Assembly (NCBI RefSeq): GCF_036850765.1 | Contig: NC_089493.1 | Span: 268,749,034 to 268,813,033, forward strand | Direction of reading: 5' to 3' | Origin: Saccopteryx bilineata | Lineage: Eukaryota; Chordata; Mammalia; Chiroptera; Emballonuridae | DNA length: 64,000 nt | Shown here: positions 21,738 through 33,149 of the stretch, in pieces | How positions within the stretch are numbered: position 1 is the stretch's first letter | Layout: every line of letters begins with the position of its first letter | Program-made: the position numbers and the translations under genes | The notes under the pieces: model-generated | Database searches by the model: none | Seen by the model: only the letters and a program-made list of their open reading frames with translations | What the model was told of the DNA's origin: nothing

Positions 21738-22740
21738 GTTAATAAATGAAACTATATTTTAACATACCAGATAAAGTAACTCAGTAACGACATTTCACTG
21801 AAGCAGCCTGTTGAGAGAACAGCACCCTGAGCACCGCGCGTCCCCCACGAGACCCCCCTGAAAGGTCTAGGCTCGGCGTAGCAGACTGCGTGTAAGCACA
21901 CCGTGCTCTGAGACACAAGAGCTCTATCTCGGCAATAGCTCTCCTGTAGCATCCTCTTGTTCCGGAGGCGAAGAATCCTGAGCAGGAGGGAAAGAATGAG
22001 TCATTTGATGACAGACAATTGCATCAGGAATGAAGTCAGTGGTGTATATAAGTCTCCTAAAACAAGGAGGAGTTGCCATAATTGCTGTGCAAGGAGAACC
22101 TGTGATCTACGTGGGCCACTCAAGGAGGAAGCAGTCAATAAACTCAGCCTCTCACAGTCTTCAAAGGAAACTTGATGATCCTTGATATGTCTAATGGGCC
22201 CAGCGAGTCCTCCCAAGTGCATAGATTCATGTGTAATTGGAATCTGGAGTGTGTACTATTATTATCTGCCAAGACTCCTAGAGCCCCTGTTAATGAACCT
22301 ACTTCAAGTTCAAATGACCAACCTCCTTTGGCTTCTGTGACAAGTGTTAGGTCTGCAATCTGGCCAAGCTCAGGAAACCATGTGGGCTCTAAGCTGGAAA
22401 GCTATTTGTGCCTGAATTGGCATTACTCCCATTTCCCTAAAGGAAGTCTTTCAAGTTGCTCCAAAGAGTGTAGGACAAGGTGTTGTAAACACCTGGCTAT
22501 CCTAGAAGCTAAGGAATCTACCTTTCTCTGTTGTCCCCAAGGCCCTTCACAGAAGAGCTCTGATCCCATGAGTCTGAACCCCAGAGTGCTCCCCATTATG
22601 ACTACCAAGGTATGTCTTCCATTGCAGTTTCCAAAGCACCCTTCCCCTCCATTCTCCTGAACTAATGGAGCCCCATGCTTGCACTATCCCAGCAGGGAGA
22701 GGTCAATAAATTTGGCATCATCAAGTCTGCACATTGTACC
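21738..22740. other. Single-copy-like DNA; possible LTR-like TATA/polyA cassette
   Basis: At about 22043-22052 a TATA-like 'gtatataag' lies about 90 bases before a polyadenylation signal 'caataaac' (22137-22144), the spacing seen in retroviral LTR R regions. No paired LTR, TG/CA ends, primer-binding site or retroviral domain is visible, so the reading is weak. A 162-codon plus frame at 22172-22660 has no recognised domain and can be chance. Another AATAAA occurs near 22706. Confidence 0.3.
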
Positions 22741-22970
22741 TAACCCAAGATCAGCTCCATAATTTGTGAGGCCCAGTTCAAAATGAAAATGTGGGGCCCT
22801 TGTTCAAAATTTATTAAGAATTTAATACACATCAAGAATTATTAAGAGTTTAATGACTGTGTCAATAGAGTCCTAAATCAATTAGGAGTTCTTTCTGGGC
22901 CCTGTAGGATTGCATATGTCACATGTCCATGAGGCCAGCCCTGCCTACCCCTTTTACAGAAGGCCCAAGG
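22741..22970. repeat. Old repeat-like segment with GGGCCC-rich ends
   Basis: 'gtgaggcccagttcaaaatg', 'gtggggcccttgttcaaaat' and 'tctgggccctgtaggattgc' recall a common ancient mammalian repeat, probably a DNA transposon. Class cannot be fixed by eye. Confidence 0.4.
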
Positions 22971-24881
22971 CCACTTCCCAGTCCCCATTCTAATGAGATA
23001 GCAATATTTCCTGGGGTTTCTCCCAAAAGATAGTGGGCCGGGGCCAGAGCAGAGGAAATTAACCCAGGCCTGCCCAGGAAGTAAGAGGTCATAAGGCAGA
23101 CCAATGGGGCTGTCCTGGAGTCATGGCCATGTGTAGGGAGGGAGAAAGACAAACCACTAGGAGGGGATCTTTCAGGGTCATGTGTGGGGTAATCACTGGG
23201 GAATCATTTTCGAAGTGTAAGAGGGAGGGGGACTATTGAATATCCAGAGTAAGAATGGGAACTTCTCATCAGTGAGAGAAAGCATCTTCTTTGTTATATA
23301 GTTGAGAAAAACAAGGCTTAGATAGTGTAAGACATTTGGGTGACATTATACAAGTGGCAAGTTGTGAACATGGATTATCACAGTATTTTTGTTTAAAAAA
23401 AACCCACTTTGAGACAATTTTTTGGTGTTTTCATTAACACCCTTAAATCTTTCCATTTAAATGTCCCCAGTGAACAAATAACAACAACACAGACTACTCA
23501 ATATTTGTAAACAGTCATTACAGACCCGTCCTAGGGCTAAGGACTTTTGCGTGGTTCACATTTAAACCTCACCCAAACACTAAGATGTGGGCAGCTATTG
23601 TTTCCCTGTGTTGCAGTGACTGAAAAGTTAGGAAAATTGCCCCTGTCTCACTTATCTGGGAAAGGGTCAGCCACATGTTAAGTATGTGGCCAGAAATAGC
23701 CGTCTCTAAGACCCCTGACCACTGGGCCCTTCTGCTCTATTTAATGTTTCCAGCAGCAGATCCAGACATGAGTGAAGGTCTATGTACATGCAGGTGAGCC
23801 TTCTCTAAGTCTGACTCTGAAAGGGTGGGAAGGATCGTTCTGCCTACATCTCAGGCAGTTACAAAACAGGGCTGCACACGTACAGAATGTTTAATGAGCG
23901 TTTCCACTGAGACTTTGGATCTGCGTTAAAAACAAACATGAATGTAAAGATGATAAGGGTTAGTACGTTGTAAAAAACAGGCAGCATTAAAAGCATCTAA
24001 AATAGGCAGGAGAGCTGGTCTTGGGTCCAGGAAGCATCACGAATTGGCTGGGTGTCCCTGGGACTCTAGGTTACTTGCATTAGTTAAAATGAGCTTAACT
24101 GGAAGAAGTATCGTAAATTCTAAAGGCCTAATTAAACCCTATGATACCTAGAATTCCTATTCTCTACGGAAGTCTCACAGAACTTGCAATATTACTTATT
24201 CCTTTCTTTTTTCATTTGTTCAGGTATTTGGTTGGTTTGATTTGAAGGCTTCTGGGCTTCCCTGCCTGGGAAGTTTCTGTGGTCAACTGCTAATGGCAAA
24301 TAAACCCATCTATGGACTGAAACCCTGGAGAACAGTTAATATATATACAAGGTATCCTATGACTGCTCTGTAGCATCTCAATTTTAAGGACGTAGAAGCC
24401 TCGTTTCTATCCTAAATGCTGTCATTGCGATGCCACTCTATCTAGCAAGAGCATTTACACCAGGCAGGACCATCCTCAAAACAAGAACTCAAGACGAAAC
24501 AGAACAAAACACGGAGAATAAGAAGCTGTGGATACCCTCACACAGCTCTGGCCCAACGTCTGCATGCAGATGACAACAGTCTACCCTTGCTCCTTAGGTC
24601 TCTGCCATTCCTGTGCTAGTTTTTGTTTTCTGAACTTCCTTGGCTCCGTAACCCTTACCCAGGCTCTCATTTGCCATTGGTGTTGAGCATACACAAGACC
24701 TCTGTATTTCTGGTCCTCAGAGCAGTTTCATACACATAACTTCCACTTGACCTCTTGGCTTCAACTGGCCACTCCAAGGAGGCTCTCAGCCCCTCGAACT
24801 TAATCCCATGGGGGATCGCTTGCTCCAGGCCTGATAATCTGACTGGGTCCATTGCAAGAGAGGTGTGGATTTACTGGATCT
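22971..24881. other. Single-copy-like DNA with two MIR-like patches, no gene seen
   Basis: About 23530-23720 reads like a MIR/L2-type element ('cacatttaaacctcacccaa', 'gggcagctattgtttccctg'). About 24005-24090 reads like a MIR core ('gaattggctgggtgtccctg', 'gttacttgcattagttaaaa'). The rest shows nothing recognisable. Confidence 0.45.
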
Positions 24882-25310
24882 AAAGAAGACTTGGTTTTGG
24901 CCCTGGCCGGTTGGCTCAGCAGTAGAGCGTCGGCCTGGTGTGCGGGGGACCCGGGTTCGATTCCCGGCCAGGGCACATAGGGGAGGCGCCAATTTGCTTC
25001 TCCACCCTCACCCCTTCCTTCCTCTCTGTCTCTCTCTTCCCCTCCTGCAGCCAAGGCTCCATTGGAGCAAGGATGGCCCGGGCGCTGGGGATGGCTCCTT
25101 GACCTCTGCCCCAGGCGCTGGAGTGGCTCTGGTCACGACAGAGCAACGCCCCGGAGGGGCAGAGCATCGCCCCCTGGTGGGCAGAGCCTCGCCCCTGGTG
25201 GGCGTGCCAGGTGGATCCCGGTCGGGCGCATGCGGGAGTCTGTCTGACTGTCTCTCCCCGTTTCCAGCTTCGGAAAAATACACACACAAAAAAAAAGAAG
25301 ACTTGGTTTT
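24882..25310 (+). mobile_element. Long SINE family B, near-consensus, 17-base TSD
   Basis: Starts at about 24899 'ggccctggccggttggctca' with 'cagtagagcgtcggcctggt' and an intact B box 'gggttcgattcccggccagg'. The tRNA-like head can fold with its ends paired (GCCCTGG with CCAGGGC). Second domain 'gccaaggctccattggagca', two 'gccccctggtgg'-type units and 'cgcatgcgggagtctgtctg', end 'cggaaaaatacacacac' plus A-run. The TSD of 17 bases (24882-24898 and 25294-25310) is perfect. An L1 end is inserted immediately downstream in the same target text. Confidence 0.97.
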
Positions 25311-25508
25311 ATTTCTTTTTTTAATCTTATTTTTATTCATTTTAATGCAGTGACATTGATAAATCAGGGTACATATGTTCCAAGAAAACATCTCCAGATT
25401 ATTTTGACATTTGATTATGCTGTATACCCCTCACCCAAAGTCAAATTGTCTTCCGTCACCTTCTATCTGGTTTTCTTTGTGCCCCTCCCCTCCTTGGTTT
25501 TATTTCTT
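25302..25508 (-). mobile_element. 5'-truncated L1 3' end, reverse orientation, 16-base TSD
   Basis: Read on the minus strand this is an L1 3' tail: 'gaggggcacaaagaaaacca', 'gatagaaggtgacggaagac', 'aatgtcactgcattaaaatg', then A-rich. The body is about 25318-25492. The TSD 'cttggttttatttctt' at 25302-25317 and 25493-25508 is perfect. At about 175 bases it is an extreme 5' truncation. Confidence 0.8.
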
Positions 25509-27499
25509 AACTTTGCTTTCGTTTCCTCCTAGAAAATTGGAGATTGTCATAGACAATGTTAACTTAGTTTGTTTTAAAGATCAACTCTACTGAGATTTAG
25601 AAATCAGAGCTAAAATGCCAGTGAGTGAAGGTGATGGAGAGGAAGAGAGGGAGGTGAGAAGGAAGGAGAGAGATAAACCCTAATAATTAGCATACATCCA
25701 GAAAGCCGGTCACCTGTTACCACAGCACCAGATGAGGCAGCTGAGATCAGTTAAATTCACTGAAATTTGAGACCAGTTATTTTACAGAAAATGATTTTGA
25801 TGAAATTAATTCAATCTGTAATTCTGGTTTTTGAGCAGCAATAATGGTTCCCTTGGCTAAAATGTTGAGCTTTTAAAAGGGGAGGAAAACTTTATTAATA
25901 CCAAGCGGGGTAATCCCCCAAAGAGTTCTTTCTGACTTAGATCTGTAGCTGAGCCAAGACATCTGGCGATTTCAAAAATTGAACTTGATCTTTAACAAAT
26001 ATAGACACAAATGTGAAGAACAGAAAATCACTCTTCAGAATGAGACTTAATGGGCCGCATTGCCTTTCAGAAACATTTTCTAATGAGCCTTCGGACACGA
26101 AGTGATTCTAATTTGCGATGCTTTTGAGGCAAAAGCAAGAGGAGAAATTACATTTGCTTTTTCTCACTGGGCTGTTAAAGGCCCGGTTCGACAAACCGGG
26201 CTCAAACACCTGTGGGCAACGCTCTTTTTGGCCAGGCCCCTTGCTTGCTGGGCTGGCACTGGGAACACCCAAGCACGGTGGAGCCCTATGACGCTGTTAC
26301 AGACCAACCAGCTCCAGACAGCCGGGCAGCGGACAGTCAGGGCGAGCTCACCTGTGACCAGCGCCACACTAAGCACAGGCCGGGGAAAGAGAAGAAGAAA
26401 AGGCTACGGAGATGAAACAGACACAACTCATGGGCCGGGATTGAGAGCTACCTACACCCAGCTAAAATCCAGGTCTCCAGTCTCCTAAATTTTTTGGAGA
26501 AATGGCTCTTCAGAAGCAGGCCCCTGACTCTGGAACCTTGGCACACCCTGTATCAATATGTCCCCCAGAGGTGTCCTGGCTTTCTCAGGAAGACCCGTCC
26601 CCTGACTTGTGATGGCTGTGCATTTGAGTCATGTTTTGCCGAAGCACTGAGTTGGTGCTAGTGTCTTAATAGCTAGCTCCTTCCCTGTCTTGCCGTCAGT
26701 TTAACCTGCGTAGAGCGAACTCCAAGCTTACAAGGTGAGCATTTCCACGGGTCACCAAAATTTAGAAAGCTGCAACATATGATAGATTTTCAGAATTCTG
26801 GGCAAATTTGAAGTCTCTTTGTTTTTAGTTCTCCCATTATTTCCACAGCTCTAGTTAGGAGTAGTCCATCACTGGCCCAGGCCAGGCACTGAAGCTACTG
26901 ATAGAGATGGATTGAGCCAAAGAGTCAAGACCGAGGAGAGAGAGTTCACAGGCCTCGGGCCCATTTGTGAGCTCCACTCTCCTCCCTCTGTCTGAGCTGA
27001 GGGCTAGTCCATGAGATTCCATTTTGCAAATTGGAAAGTGTGCCTGTCAGGGCAGATGGAGCTCCACGGGTCCACAGCTTGAGGGGCCGCTGGTTCTTTG
27101 GACTTCTTTAGGATAGACACACAAGTATATGTCTTGGCGAGCGGAGCCTGGACTGGACTTCAGTCCTTCTCACCCCTAAGTCAAGTGTCCTTCTACAGGT
27201 CACAACTTGTTCAACTACGAGCAGCGGCCCTGAACAGGGAACAGCTGCCTCTCTCGGCCCCTTCTGGACTACCTGAGCACTTGCTCTGATGAAGTCCATT
27301 GACAGGATGCCTCTGGCTTCCAAAACGACCAGGGTCTCTATTCGGCAGTTACCTAGGGCCTTCCCTGCGCATGCACTCCTGGAGCCCGTCATCAGCCATG
27401 CGCAAGCCCCCCGTGCTGCCTCGCTTCCGGTCCCCTGAGGTGCTAATATTCAGGATCCTGGAAAGGTTGTTAATAATTGCTCATAATGAATACCGTGGT
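25509..27499. other. Single-copy DNA, candidate conserved non-coding block and a perfect hairpin
   Basis: No gene is supported. 25690-26180 has no repeat signature and contains many AT-rich homeobox-like words ('ctaataattagcatacatcc', 'gaaattaattcaatctgtaa'). An 8-base perfect inverted repeat with a 5-base loop lies at 26181-26201. Frames at 26102-26488 (128 codons) and 27108-27559 have no recognised domain. Confidence 0.45.
26181..26201. other. Perfect GC-rich hairpin, 8-bp stem, 5-base loop
   Basis: The arm GCCCGGTT (26181-26188), loop CGACA and arm AACCGGGC (26194-26201) are fully complementary. No T run follows and there is no known mammalian role; function unassigned. Confidence 0.9.
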
Positions 27500-27745
27500 C
27501 AGGACCCTTGCTTGGCAACCAGACTGTGTATGTTGCAATTCATGTTCCATCCTTTCTGAGCCGTGCAAGCTTGAGCAAGTTTTTTAAGCGATTTGTGCCT
27601 CAGTTCCCTCGCCTATAAAGCTAGGATAGTCACAGGGACCTTAACCTCACAGCGTGGTTAGGAGTATTAACAGAGCACAGGAAAAGCTCTTGGAACAGTA
27701 CCTGCTCCGATTCCATTTTTAGCACTTGTTGTGTGCTTAACGTCC
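27500..27745 (+). repeat. MIR-like SINE remnant
   Basis: Order of MIR motifs: 'gcttgagcaagttttttaag', 'tgcctcagttccctcgccta', 'taaagctaggatagtcacag', 'ggttaggagtattaacagag', 'aaagctcttggaacagtacc'. Diverged but clear. Confidence 0.7.
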
Positions 27746-30700
27746 ACTATTATTACATTTATCCAATGAAAGATGTTTTCTAATAAGAGATCTTTCAGCC
27801 CAAACTGGTCCCACTATGTGCTCTCTGTATTCCTGTACGACTGAAAAATATTCAAAGTGAAGATTTGGGAAGCCACAGAACAGTTTTAATTGAGGACTAT
27901 GGGTCAGTCCTTCCTACTTTGCCTTAGTGCGGGTGGTGGAGTCACGCATACACAGGATATATCACACACGCGAGTACTAATGCGCGCAGCACGGGACCTG
28001 TAAACGGGACCATATCTCACGTGCTATGGAGAGCTCCTTTTAAGCTCTCTGAGCGCTCTCTCCATATTTATGAAACGGAGCAATAGTTCCATGAGACAAT
28101 ACATCTAGTGTGTTTGCCAGCTCTGCCCTCCCACACAAACTCTTGTTCTCCACCACCCTCGCCCTCCTGTTTCCCTTCTTCCTCCCCTTCTCCCCCCAAA
28201 GCCTCAGAGCAAAAATAGAAGAAAAAAAAAAAAGTCACCTCTCAGAGCAGGTCAGTAAAAATACTGTGCAGTATTTTCTCTTTGACCTCGGTTCTGTGTC
28301 CTATGTCACGGAGATGGAAAGGATCGTGACCACCAGCCAGGAGCGGGGGTGTCTCATGAGTTTTAAATGCGATTATGCAGATCTTAAGCGCCCGGCATTG
28401 CATTTAATAAACGTTGGCTCTTCTTTCTAGCTATGGCGCTGCTCAGAAGCTTGATCCAGATCCGTTACATTTTTTTTTTCCCCCGAAAACTCAGCACACG
28501 CCCGCCGTGTATAAGCCTTTTCTGTTCGGCGTGATTTTTCTGCCTGGCGTCTCGCCTCTGTCCTTCCCCTACCACCCTGTGATTTGCTGATGGCAAATCA
28601 ATGGCACATTTTTTTCTTAAACAGCCTGCGCTTGGTATTTTACTACCGACCAGCAGGGTCCCCGCCTTTTAATTACTCCTGCTGAGCCCAGCACTATATA
28701 TAACACTAATGTTTCTGGGACTGCCAGCAATTAAAACCAAAAATAAATAACGCATTACAAGCCGAAAGCCAGTGAGGCCCGGGGAATGCTACGGATGGAT
28801 AGAGGCTTTTGTTTTTAATTGCTCAAGTTTCTCCAGGCCCCACAGAATGTAAACACCTGACAAACAGCTGTCTGCCAGGCACTGGGGCTGAGGAGGCCAG
28901 GACTTCAATTTCACCTCTTTTCCGATGTTCTTTTCCTTGCTTGGGCCCCAGGGAACTACCGGCCATTCTTCTGCCTCAGTGTTTCGTTCTGCGGAAGGGA
29001 GACGTTCAAGGGCAGAGCTGACTGAACACACATACCGTTGACAAACACGCTGCTCTTGGTCACGTATCGGATTGGAGCAGGCCATGAATTGATTCCTGCT
29101 GTTGTCATTTTCATAGCTTGAACAGAGGAGTGAAAGGGGGGTGCTGAGGGATACTTCTCTTATTTCATTTATTGAATGAGTGAGTTCCGTACCAGAGATT
29201 GTCCGTAATTAGGAAGAACAGTTATGAAATCAAATTGTTAAAGCTCTCTTTGAGTATTTAACTCTTTGTGTTTGGGCTAAGGAAGTCCTCGTGCCATGTG
29301 CGCCACCAAAGGCTGGCCCGTGCTGCCCATCGCTCCCGGCTGTGAAGTATAATAGGCCAGTTTGCTGAGAAGGCCCTAAGTCTCAGCCAATCCCTGGCTC
29401 TCTCCGCACCTTCGAAGGCGCTCTGATTTTTTTTCTACCCAGTAGATCTAAGATTAGAGGATCAAAGTGTCTTAATGTTGGAAATGTTTCCCGACACATC
29501 TTGCAAAATTCTTCTTAGAAAGATTATGCCCGTCAAAACTCTGTTCTACAAGGTCAGGAATGTTGGTGCTGCAGGACGTCCTCTTAATGGTTTCTTCCAG
29601 CACCAAAAGCCATGTGGGCTCTGGCCCAGTTTCCTCTCTGTCCCAGCTCTGAGCAGCCTCCTTGGTGTGGCTCAGAGAGGACAGGAAGGGACTGTTTCTG
29701 CCCACTGAGGCAAGGGTTGGGCACCGGCCTCGCCAGCATATGGTCACATCGTGGTTGAGTCCCCGACCCCCATCTTACAGCCCTGACTATCAAGAAATGC
29801 ATGATGTCACATTCAAGCACACCGGGGGTGAATCCGCATGCATTTCCTTTGACCATGGGTGTTGGCAGCTTTGCTGCAGGCAAAGCATCTCTCTCAAAAG
29901 CAACAAATAATGAGCCTTGACAGCAGCAGGACTGAACTGGGGCTGACTCAGGAATGTCATCATTGTCCTTTCCTGCGATGGGCATGAGTCCAGGTCCAGC
30001 CCTAAGCCAGAATGTGTGCATAGAGAACAAAGCTGATTATCTCAACCACCTCTTTATTCCAGGCCACGTGCTAATTCAGGTAAACAAGTAAGTGCAAGGC
30101 TGGGCCGCACTTTGTGGGAAGAATCATCCAGGGACTAGAAACCAAGAGGGTCTACGGTTACATTGTTCGTTTGTTCCCAGTGCCTACTGCTTCCTCTTGA
30201 TGGTTCTTTCCCAAGGAGTGAGTCCATGAATGGCTTTCAGTTCCATGAGAAGTGTCAGCCTGCCTTGTTCATGAAACTCAAGAATCATCCATGTGTTGAC
30301 TGCCAACAAGCCAAAAAAAAAAAAAAAAAAAAGCTAGCTCTCCTTCAACTCCAGCTTCGCTTGCCCTTCCCCGGCACCTGTCAGAGCTCTGGGCGCCAAC
30401 CTCCCTGCCCTGGAGGAGGGCTGAGGGAGAGGACAGGGAACATGCTGTCAGCAGCCCAGCTGTCTGGCACAGCCCAGCTGGAAGCACAGGCTCACTGCTT
30501 CTCCCTCTCTTTTCAAGTCACATCCATCAGCATCCTTTTCTCCCCCTGTCAGGTTCTCGGCCCCACTTCCACCCCCAGCCCACTCTGATTGGCCAGGCTT
30601 CCTTGAACAAATGTTTTACTTCTCACACTGATGGACAGCTCAGCACTGCAGCCCCAGTTATGTACTGGCTTGGACACCGTGCCCATCTAATATTAGCGAT

Positions 30701-31139
30701 AGTCATTTTTCTCTTGTAAATATGGAGAGTAGATGGTTAAGGCTCTTACCTACTGCCATTGGGGCTGTTAGACTTTGGCTTCTGCGAGAAGTGATAGAAA
30801 GGGCCAAGGAGAACAGACGATTCCTCCATCAGCATGCACAGAGGGCCCGGGAGGAAAGGTCTGTGTGACCCTGGAGTGCACATGCAGCGCTTACACACCA
30901 TGCTCCTCGGAAGACACAGGGGTCCCTTCAGGGCTGGACAGAAAAGACAAATGTGGGAAAATAAACTTCGTAAAATCACAAGGAGTGGTGGGACCCAGAA
31001 GTGAGGACTGCAACGCCCCTCCAAAGGACATTCAAATTCAAGTTGAAAAATAATTACTATTCAGAAAAACCCATCCATAGACCATTTTACAGAAGTTGCA
31101 GTTTCTGGATAGTGGCAAGCACGTGTTTAGTGTGACAGA
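27746..31139. other. Single-copy DNA, candidate regulatory block about 28570-28870, no gene seen
   Basis: Long stretch with very few repeats. 28570-28870 contains clustered homeobox-type words ('ttttaattactcctgctgag', 'ccagcaattaaaaccaaaaa', 'ttgtttttaattgctcaag') and a TATATATA at 28694. 29290-29460 also lacks repeat signatures. A20 run at 30312-30331. Frames of up to 148 codons (29584-30030 minus; 30163-30588 plus) have no recognised domain. Confidence 0.45.
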
Positions 31140-31330
31140 CACCGGGGGGTCGATGTAAGCTCTTCCACTTACTAGCTATCTGACTTTAGAAACATCTCTC
31201 CACCTTCTGAACGTTTGTTCTCCAGTCCTAAAACAGCAGCGACAAGGACTCGTGGCATTGTTGGGAGGTAAGAGGAGCTCTTCTGCAATGAGCCCAGCAC
31301 AGTTCCGGCTCATACAGGAGTAAAGACGTG
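31140..31330 (+). repeat. MIR-like SINE remnant
   Basis: 'agctcttccacttactagct', 'ctgactttagaaacatctct', 'ccaccttctgaacgtttgtt', 'ttgttgggaggtaagaggag', 'gcccagcacagttccggctc' follow the MIR order. Confidence 0.7.
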
Positions 31331-31549
31331 TTTGGTCCCTTTGCTCTGACGTCTTCCAGACAGTTCACTTGCAGAAGAGCTCACAGACAGACAACAGTAG
31401 TTCAGGAACTGTTCCTTCAACAAATCAGGCAAATGGACCTGTTATAAAGCCTTTGAGTTGTTGCAGTAGGTAATCTGCAAACATCTGGTCAGTGAGGGAG
31501 CCTGACTGGTGTCTAATACTCCTCATTGAAAACTTTCGCAAGCAGTATC

Positions 31550-31640
31550 ATTCACTCATTCATTCATTCATTCATTCATTCATTCATTCTCAAACTCTTA
31601 TTAAGCATCTACCGGTGCAAGACACTGCGACTTTTGGTTT
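31550..31640 (+). repeat. (ATTC)n microsatellite at the start of an old repeat fragment
   Basis: About eight ATTC units at 31552-31588, followed by 'cttattaagcatctaccggt' and 'gcaagacactgcgac', the same old repeat type as at 19441. Probably the seed of the microsatellite. Confidence 0.75.
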
Positions 31641-32591
31641 GCACCTTCTAGGTCATTTAACTTTGAGCCTCAGAGCTTATTACAGGAAGTTCATTATTGG
31701 TGTTCTGGTTTCACTCAGCACACAGAAATACAAGGAATATCTTTTCTTTATCTAGCTATAAATATTGATTAGATGACTTTTTAAGTCATCGAATTGCTAA
31801 CTGTGCATCTGCTTAGAAATGTCCTCGGTCTGATTTTCCCTCAAAGCAGCTGCATGGGAACCTGGACTGTAGTTTCCCTAACACATCTGTCAATATCACG
31901 CCTAGCTCTATACCACCTACAGAAATGTATGAGGCACTTAAAACCACAGCTGGTTTCCAGCACTCACACTGTAATTCACCAATTACCAAGGCTTAAAAAA
32001 TCATTCCAGGGTGTACCAGGCATTATGTAAGCCACAGATATAACAGTGATTATGCCTGGCCCTTCTGGGTGGCTCTCACCTCAGCCACAGGAATCGCTTC
32101 GCAAATATTAATTAGTTGCATTTGTTCGGGGATGCCCCAGGTGCAACAGAGCAGGCGCTGAGCTGTTCTATCCATCGAACAGGAAGGCCAGTGGCTCAGA
32201 GCCCAGGTTCATTGCACGTGGCTTACCAGAGAACAGAATGAGTCAACAGAGGCAGCTCTGGCAAAGGTTGCAAGAACCAAGGGAAAAGGAATGTAGTAAT
32301 AACAGCCTAAGGGTTCCTAAATTCGCGGAAATGGGAAATTGGAGTTATCACTGGAGTAGTGAGTCAACATCTCCTAACCTGACTGCCGGCACCTGGTTTA
32401 AATTTACCAGCACTCTTGACATGAACACCAAGATGGTCATTTAACTGATCTCCTGCCTCTGGCCTCTCTCTTTTCCAAGTGAGCATACTCAACTGTGGTC
32501 AATCTTCTTATATCACAGTTTCAATCAAGTAATTTATCTGTTAGGTGTCTCTAACACCCTCTCTAACCCCACCACTGCCTTTTTATAAGGG
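31641..32591. other. Single-copy-like DNA, no gene seen
   Basis: Nothing beyond weak MIR/L2 echoes; frames of up to 78 codons lack domains. Confidence 0.45.
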
Positions 32592-32797
32592 TCAGGGCGA
32601 GGTCCAGCCTGCTGCCAGTTTGTATTATAAAGTTTTATTGGCACACAGCCATTGTCATCCATTTACAGAGGGTCTATGGCTGCTTTAAGTGTTTCAACAA
32701 CCAACCTGAGCAGCTGCAACAGAGATTGCATGGCCCACAGAGCATACAATACTTCCTATCTGGCTCTTTAGGGAAAAAAAGTTTTCCAATCCCTGGT
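32592..32797 (+). mobile_element. hAT-Charlie-type non-autonomous DNA transposon remnant
   Basis: 'ataaagttttattggcacac', 'agccattgtcatccatttac', 'gtctatggctgctttaagtg', 'gattgcatggcccacagagc', 'ctatctggctctttagggaa' and a right edge 'gttttccaatccctgg' match in order a common mammalian Charlie-family element with CAGGGGTTGGCAAAC-type ends. Eroded left end. Confidence 0.75.
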
Positions 32798-33149
32798 CTA
32801 TGGCAATGCTTTAACACTTTTCCGCCAAAGCACTTTGAAACAAAAAGAGTATTCATTGGCTCTTTGCAAGTGCAAAAATACTTTAAAGTCTCCTAGTTTA
32901 TCTTCAAATCATGTGACTTTTGCACTACACTGTATCCATGTTTGTCTTAATATAAAAATCACAGCTATTTCATTTCTCCCAAATCTACTGGTAAAATCGA
33001 TGACCCAAGAAAATGTACAATGGTTGGTTTGTGCTCCAAAACAAGAAGGATGGAGTCATGGGTTAAATTCCAAACTTCTCAGGCTTGTATTTGAGGGTCC
33101 ATGGCATAGACAAACCAGAAGTTGAATGGCAGTTGATTCAGTTAGGGCC
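32798..33149. other. Single-copy-like DNA, no gene seen
   Basis: Nothing recognised. Confidence 0.45.

Noticed and set aside
21013..21749. Open frames of 96-232 codons on both strands
   Set aside because: They coincide with the reverse-oriented SINE at 21312-21737; GC-rich SINE bodies have few stops. Similar frames recur at each family B SINE (10305-10802, 14595-15063, 24800-25391).
22172..22660. 162-codon plus-strand frame
   Set aside because: No recognisable domain or splice context; length within chance expectation.
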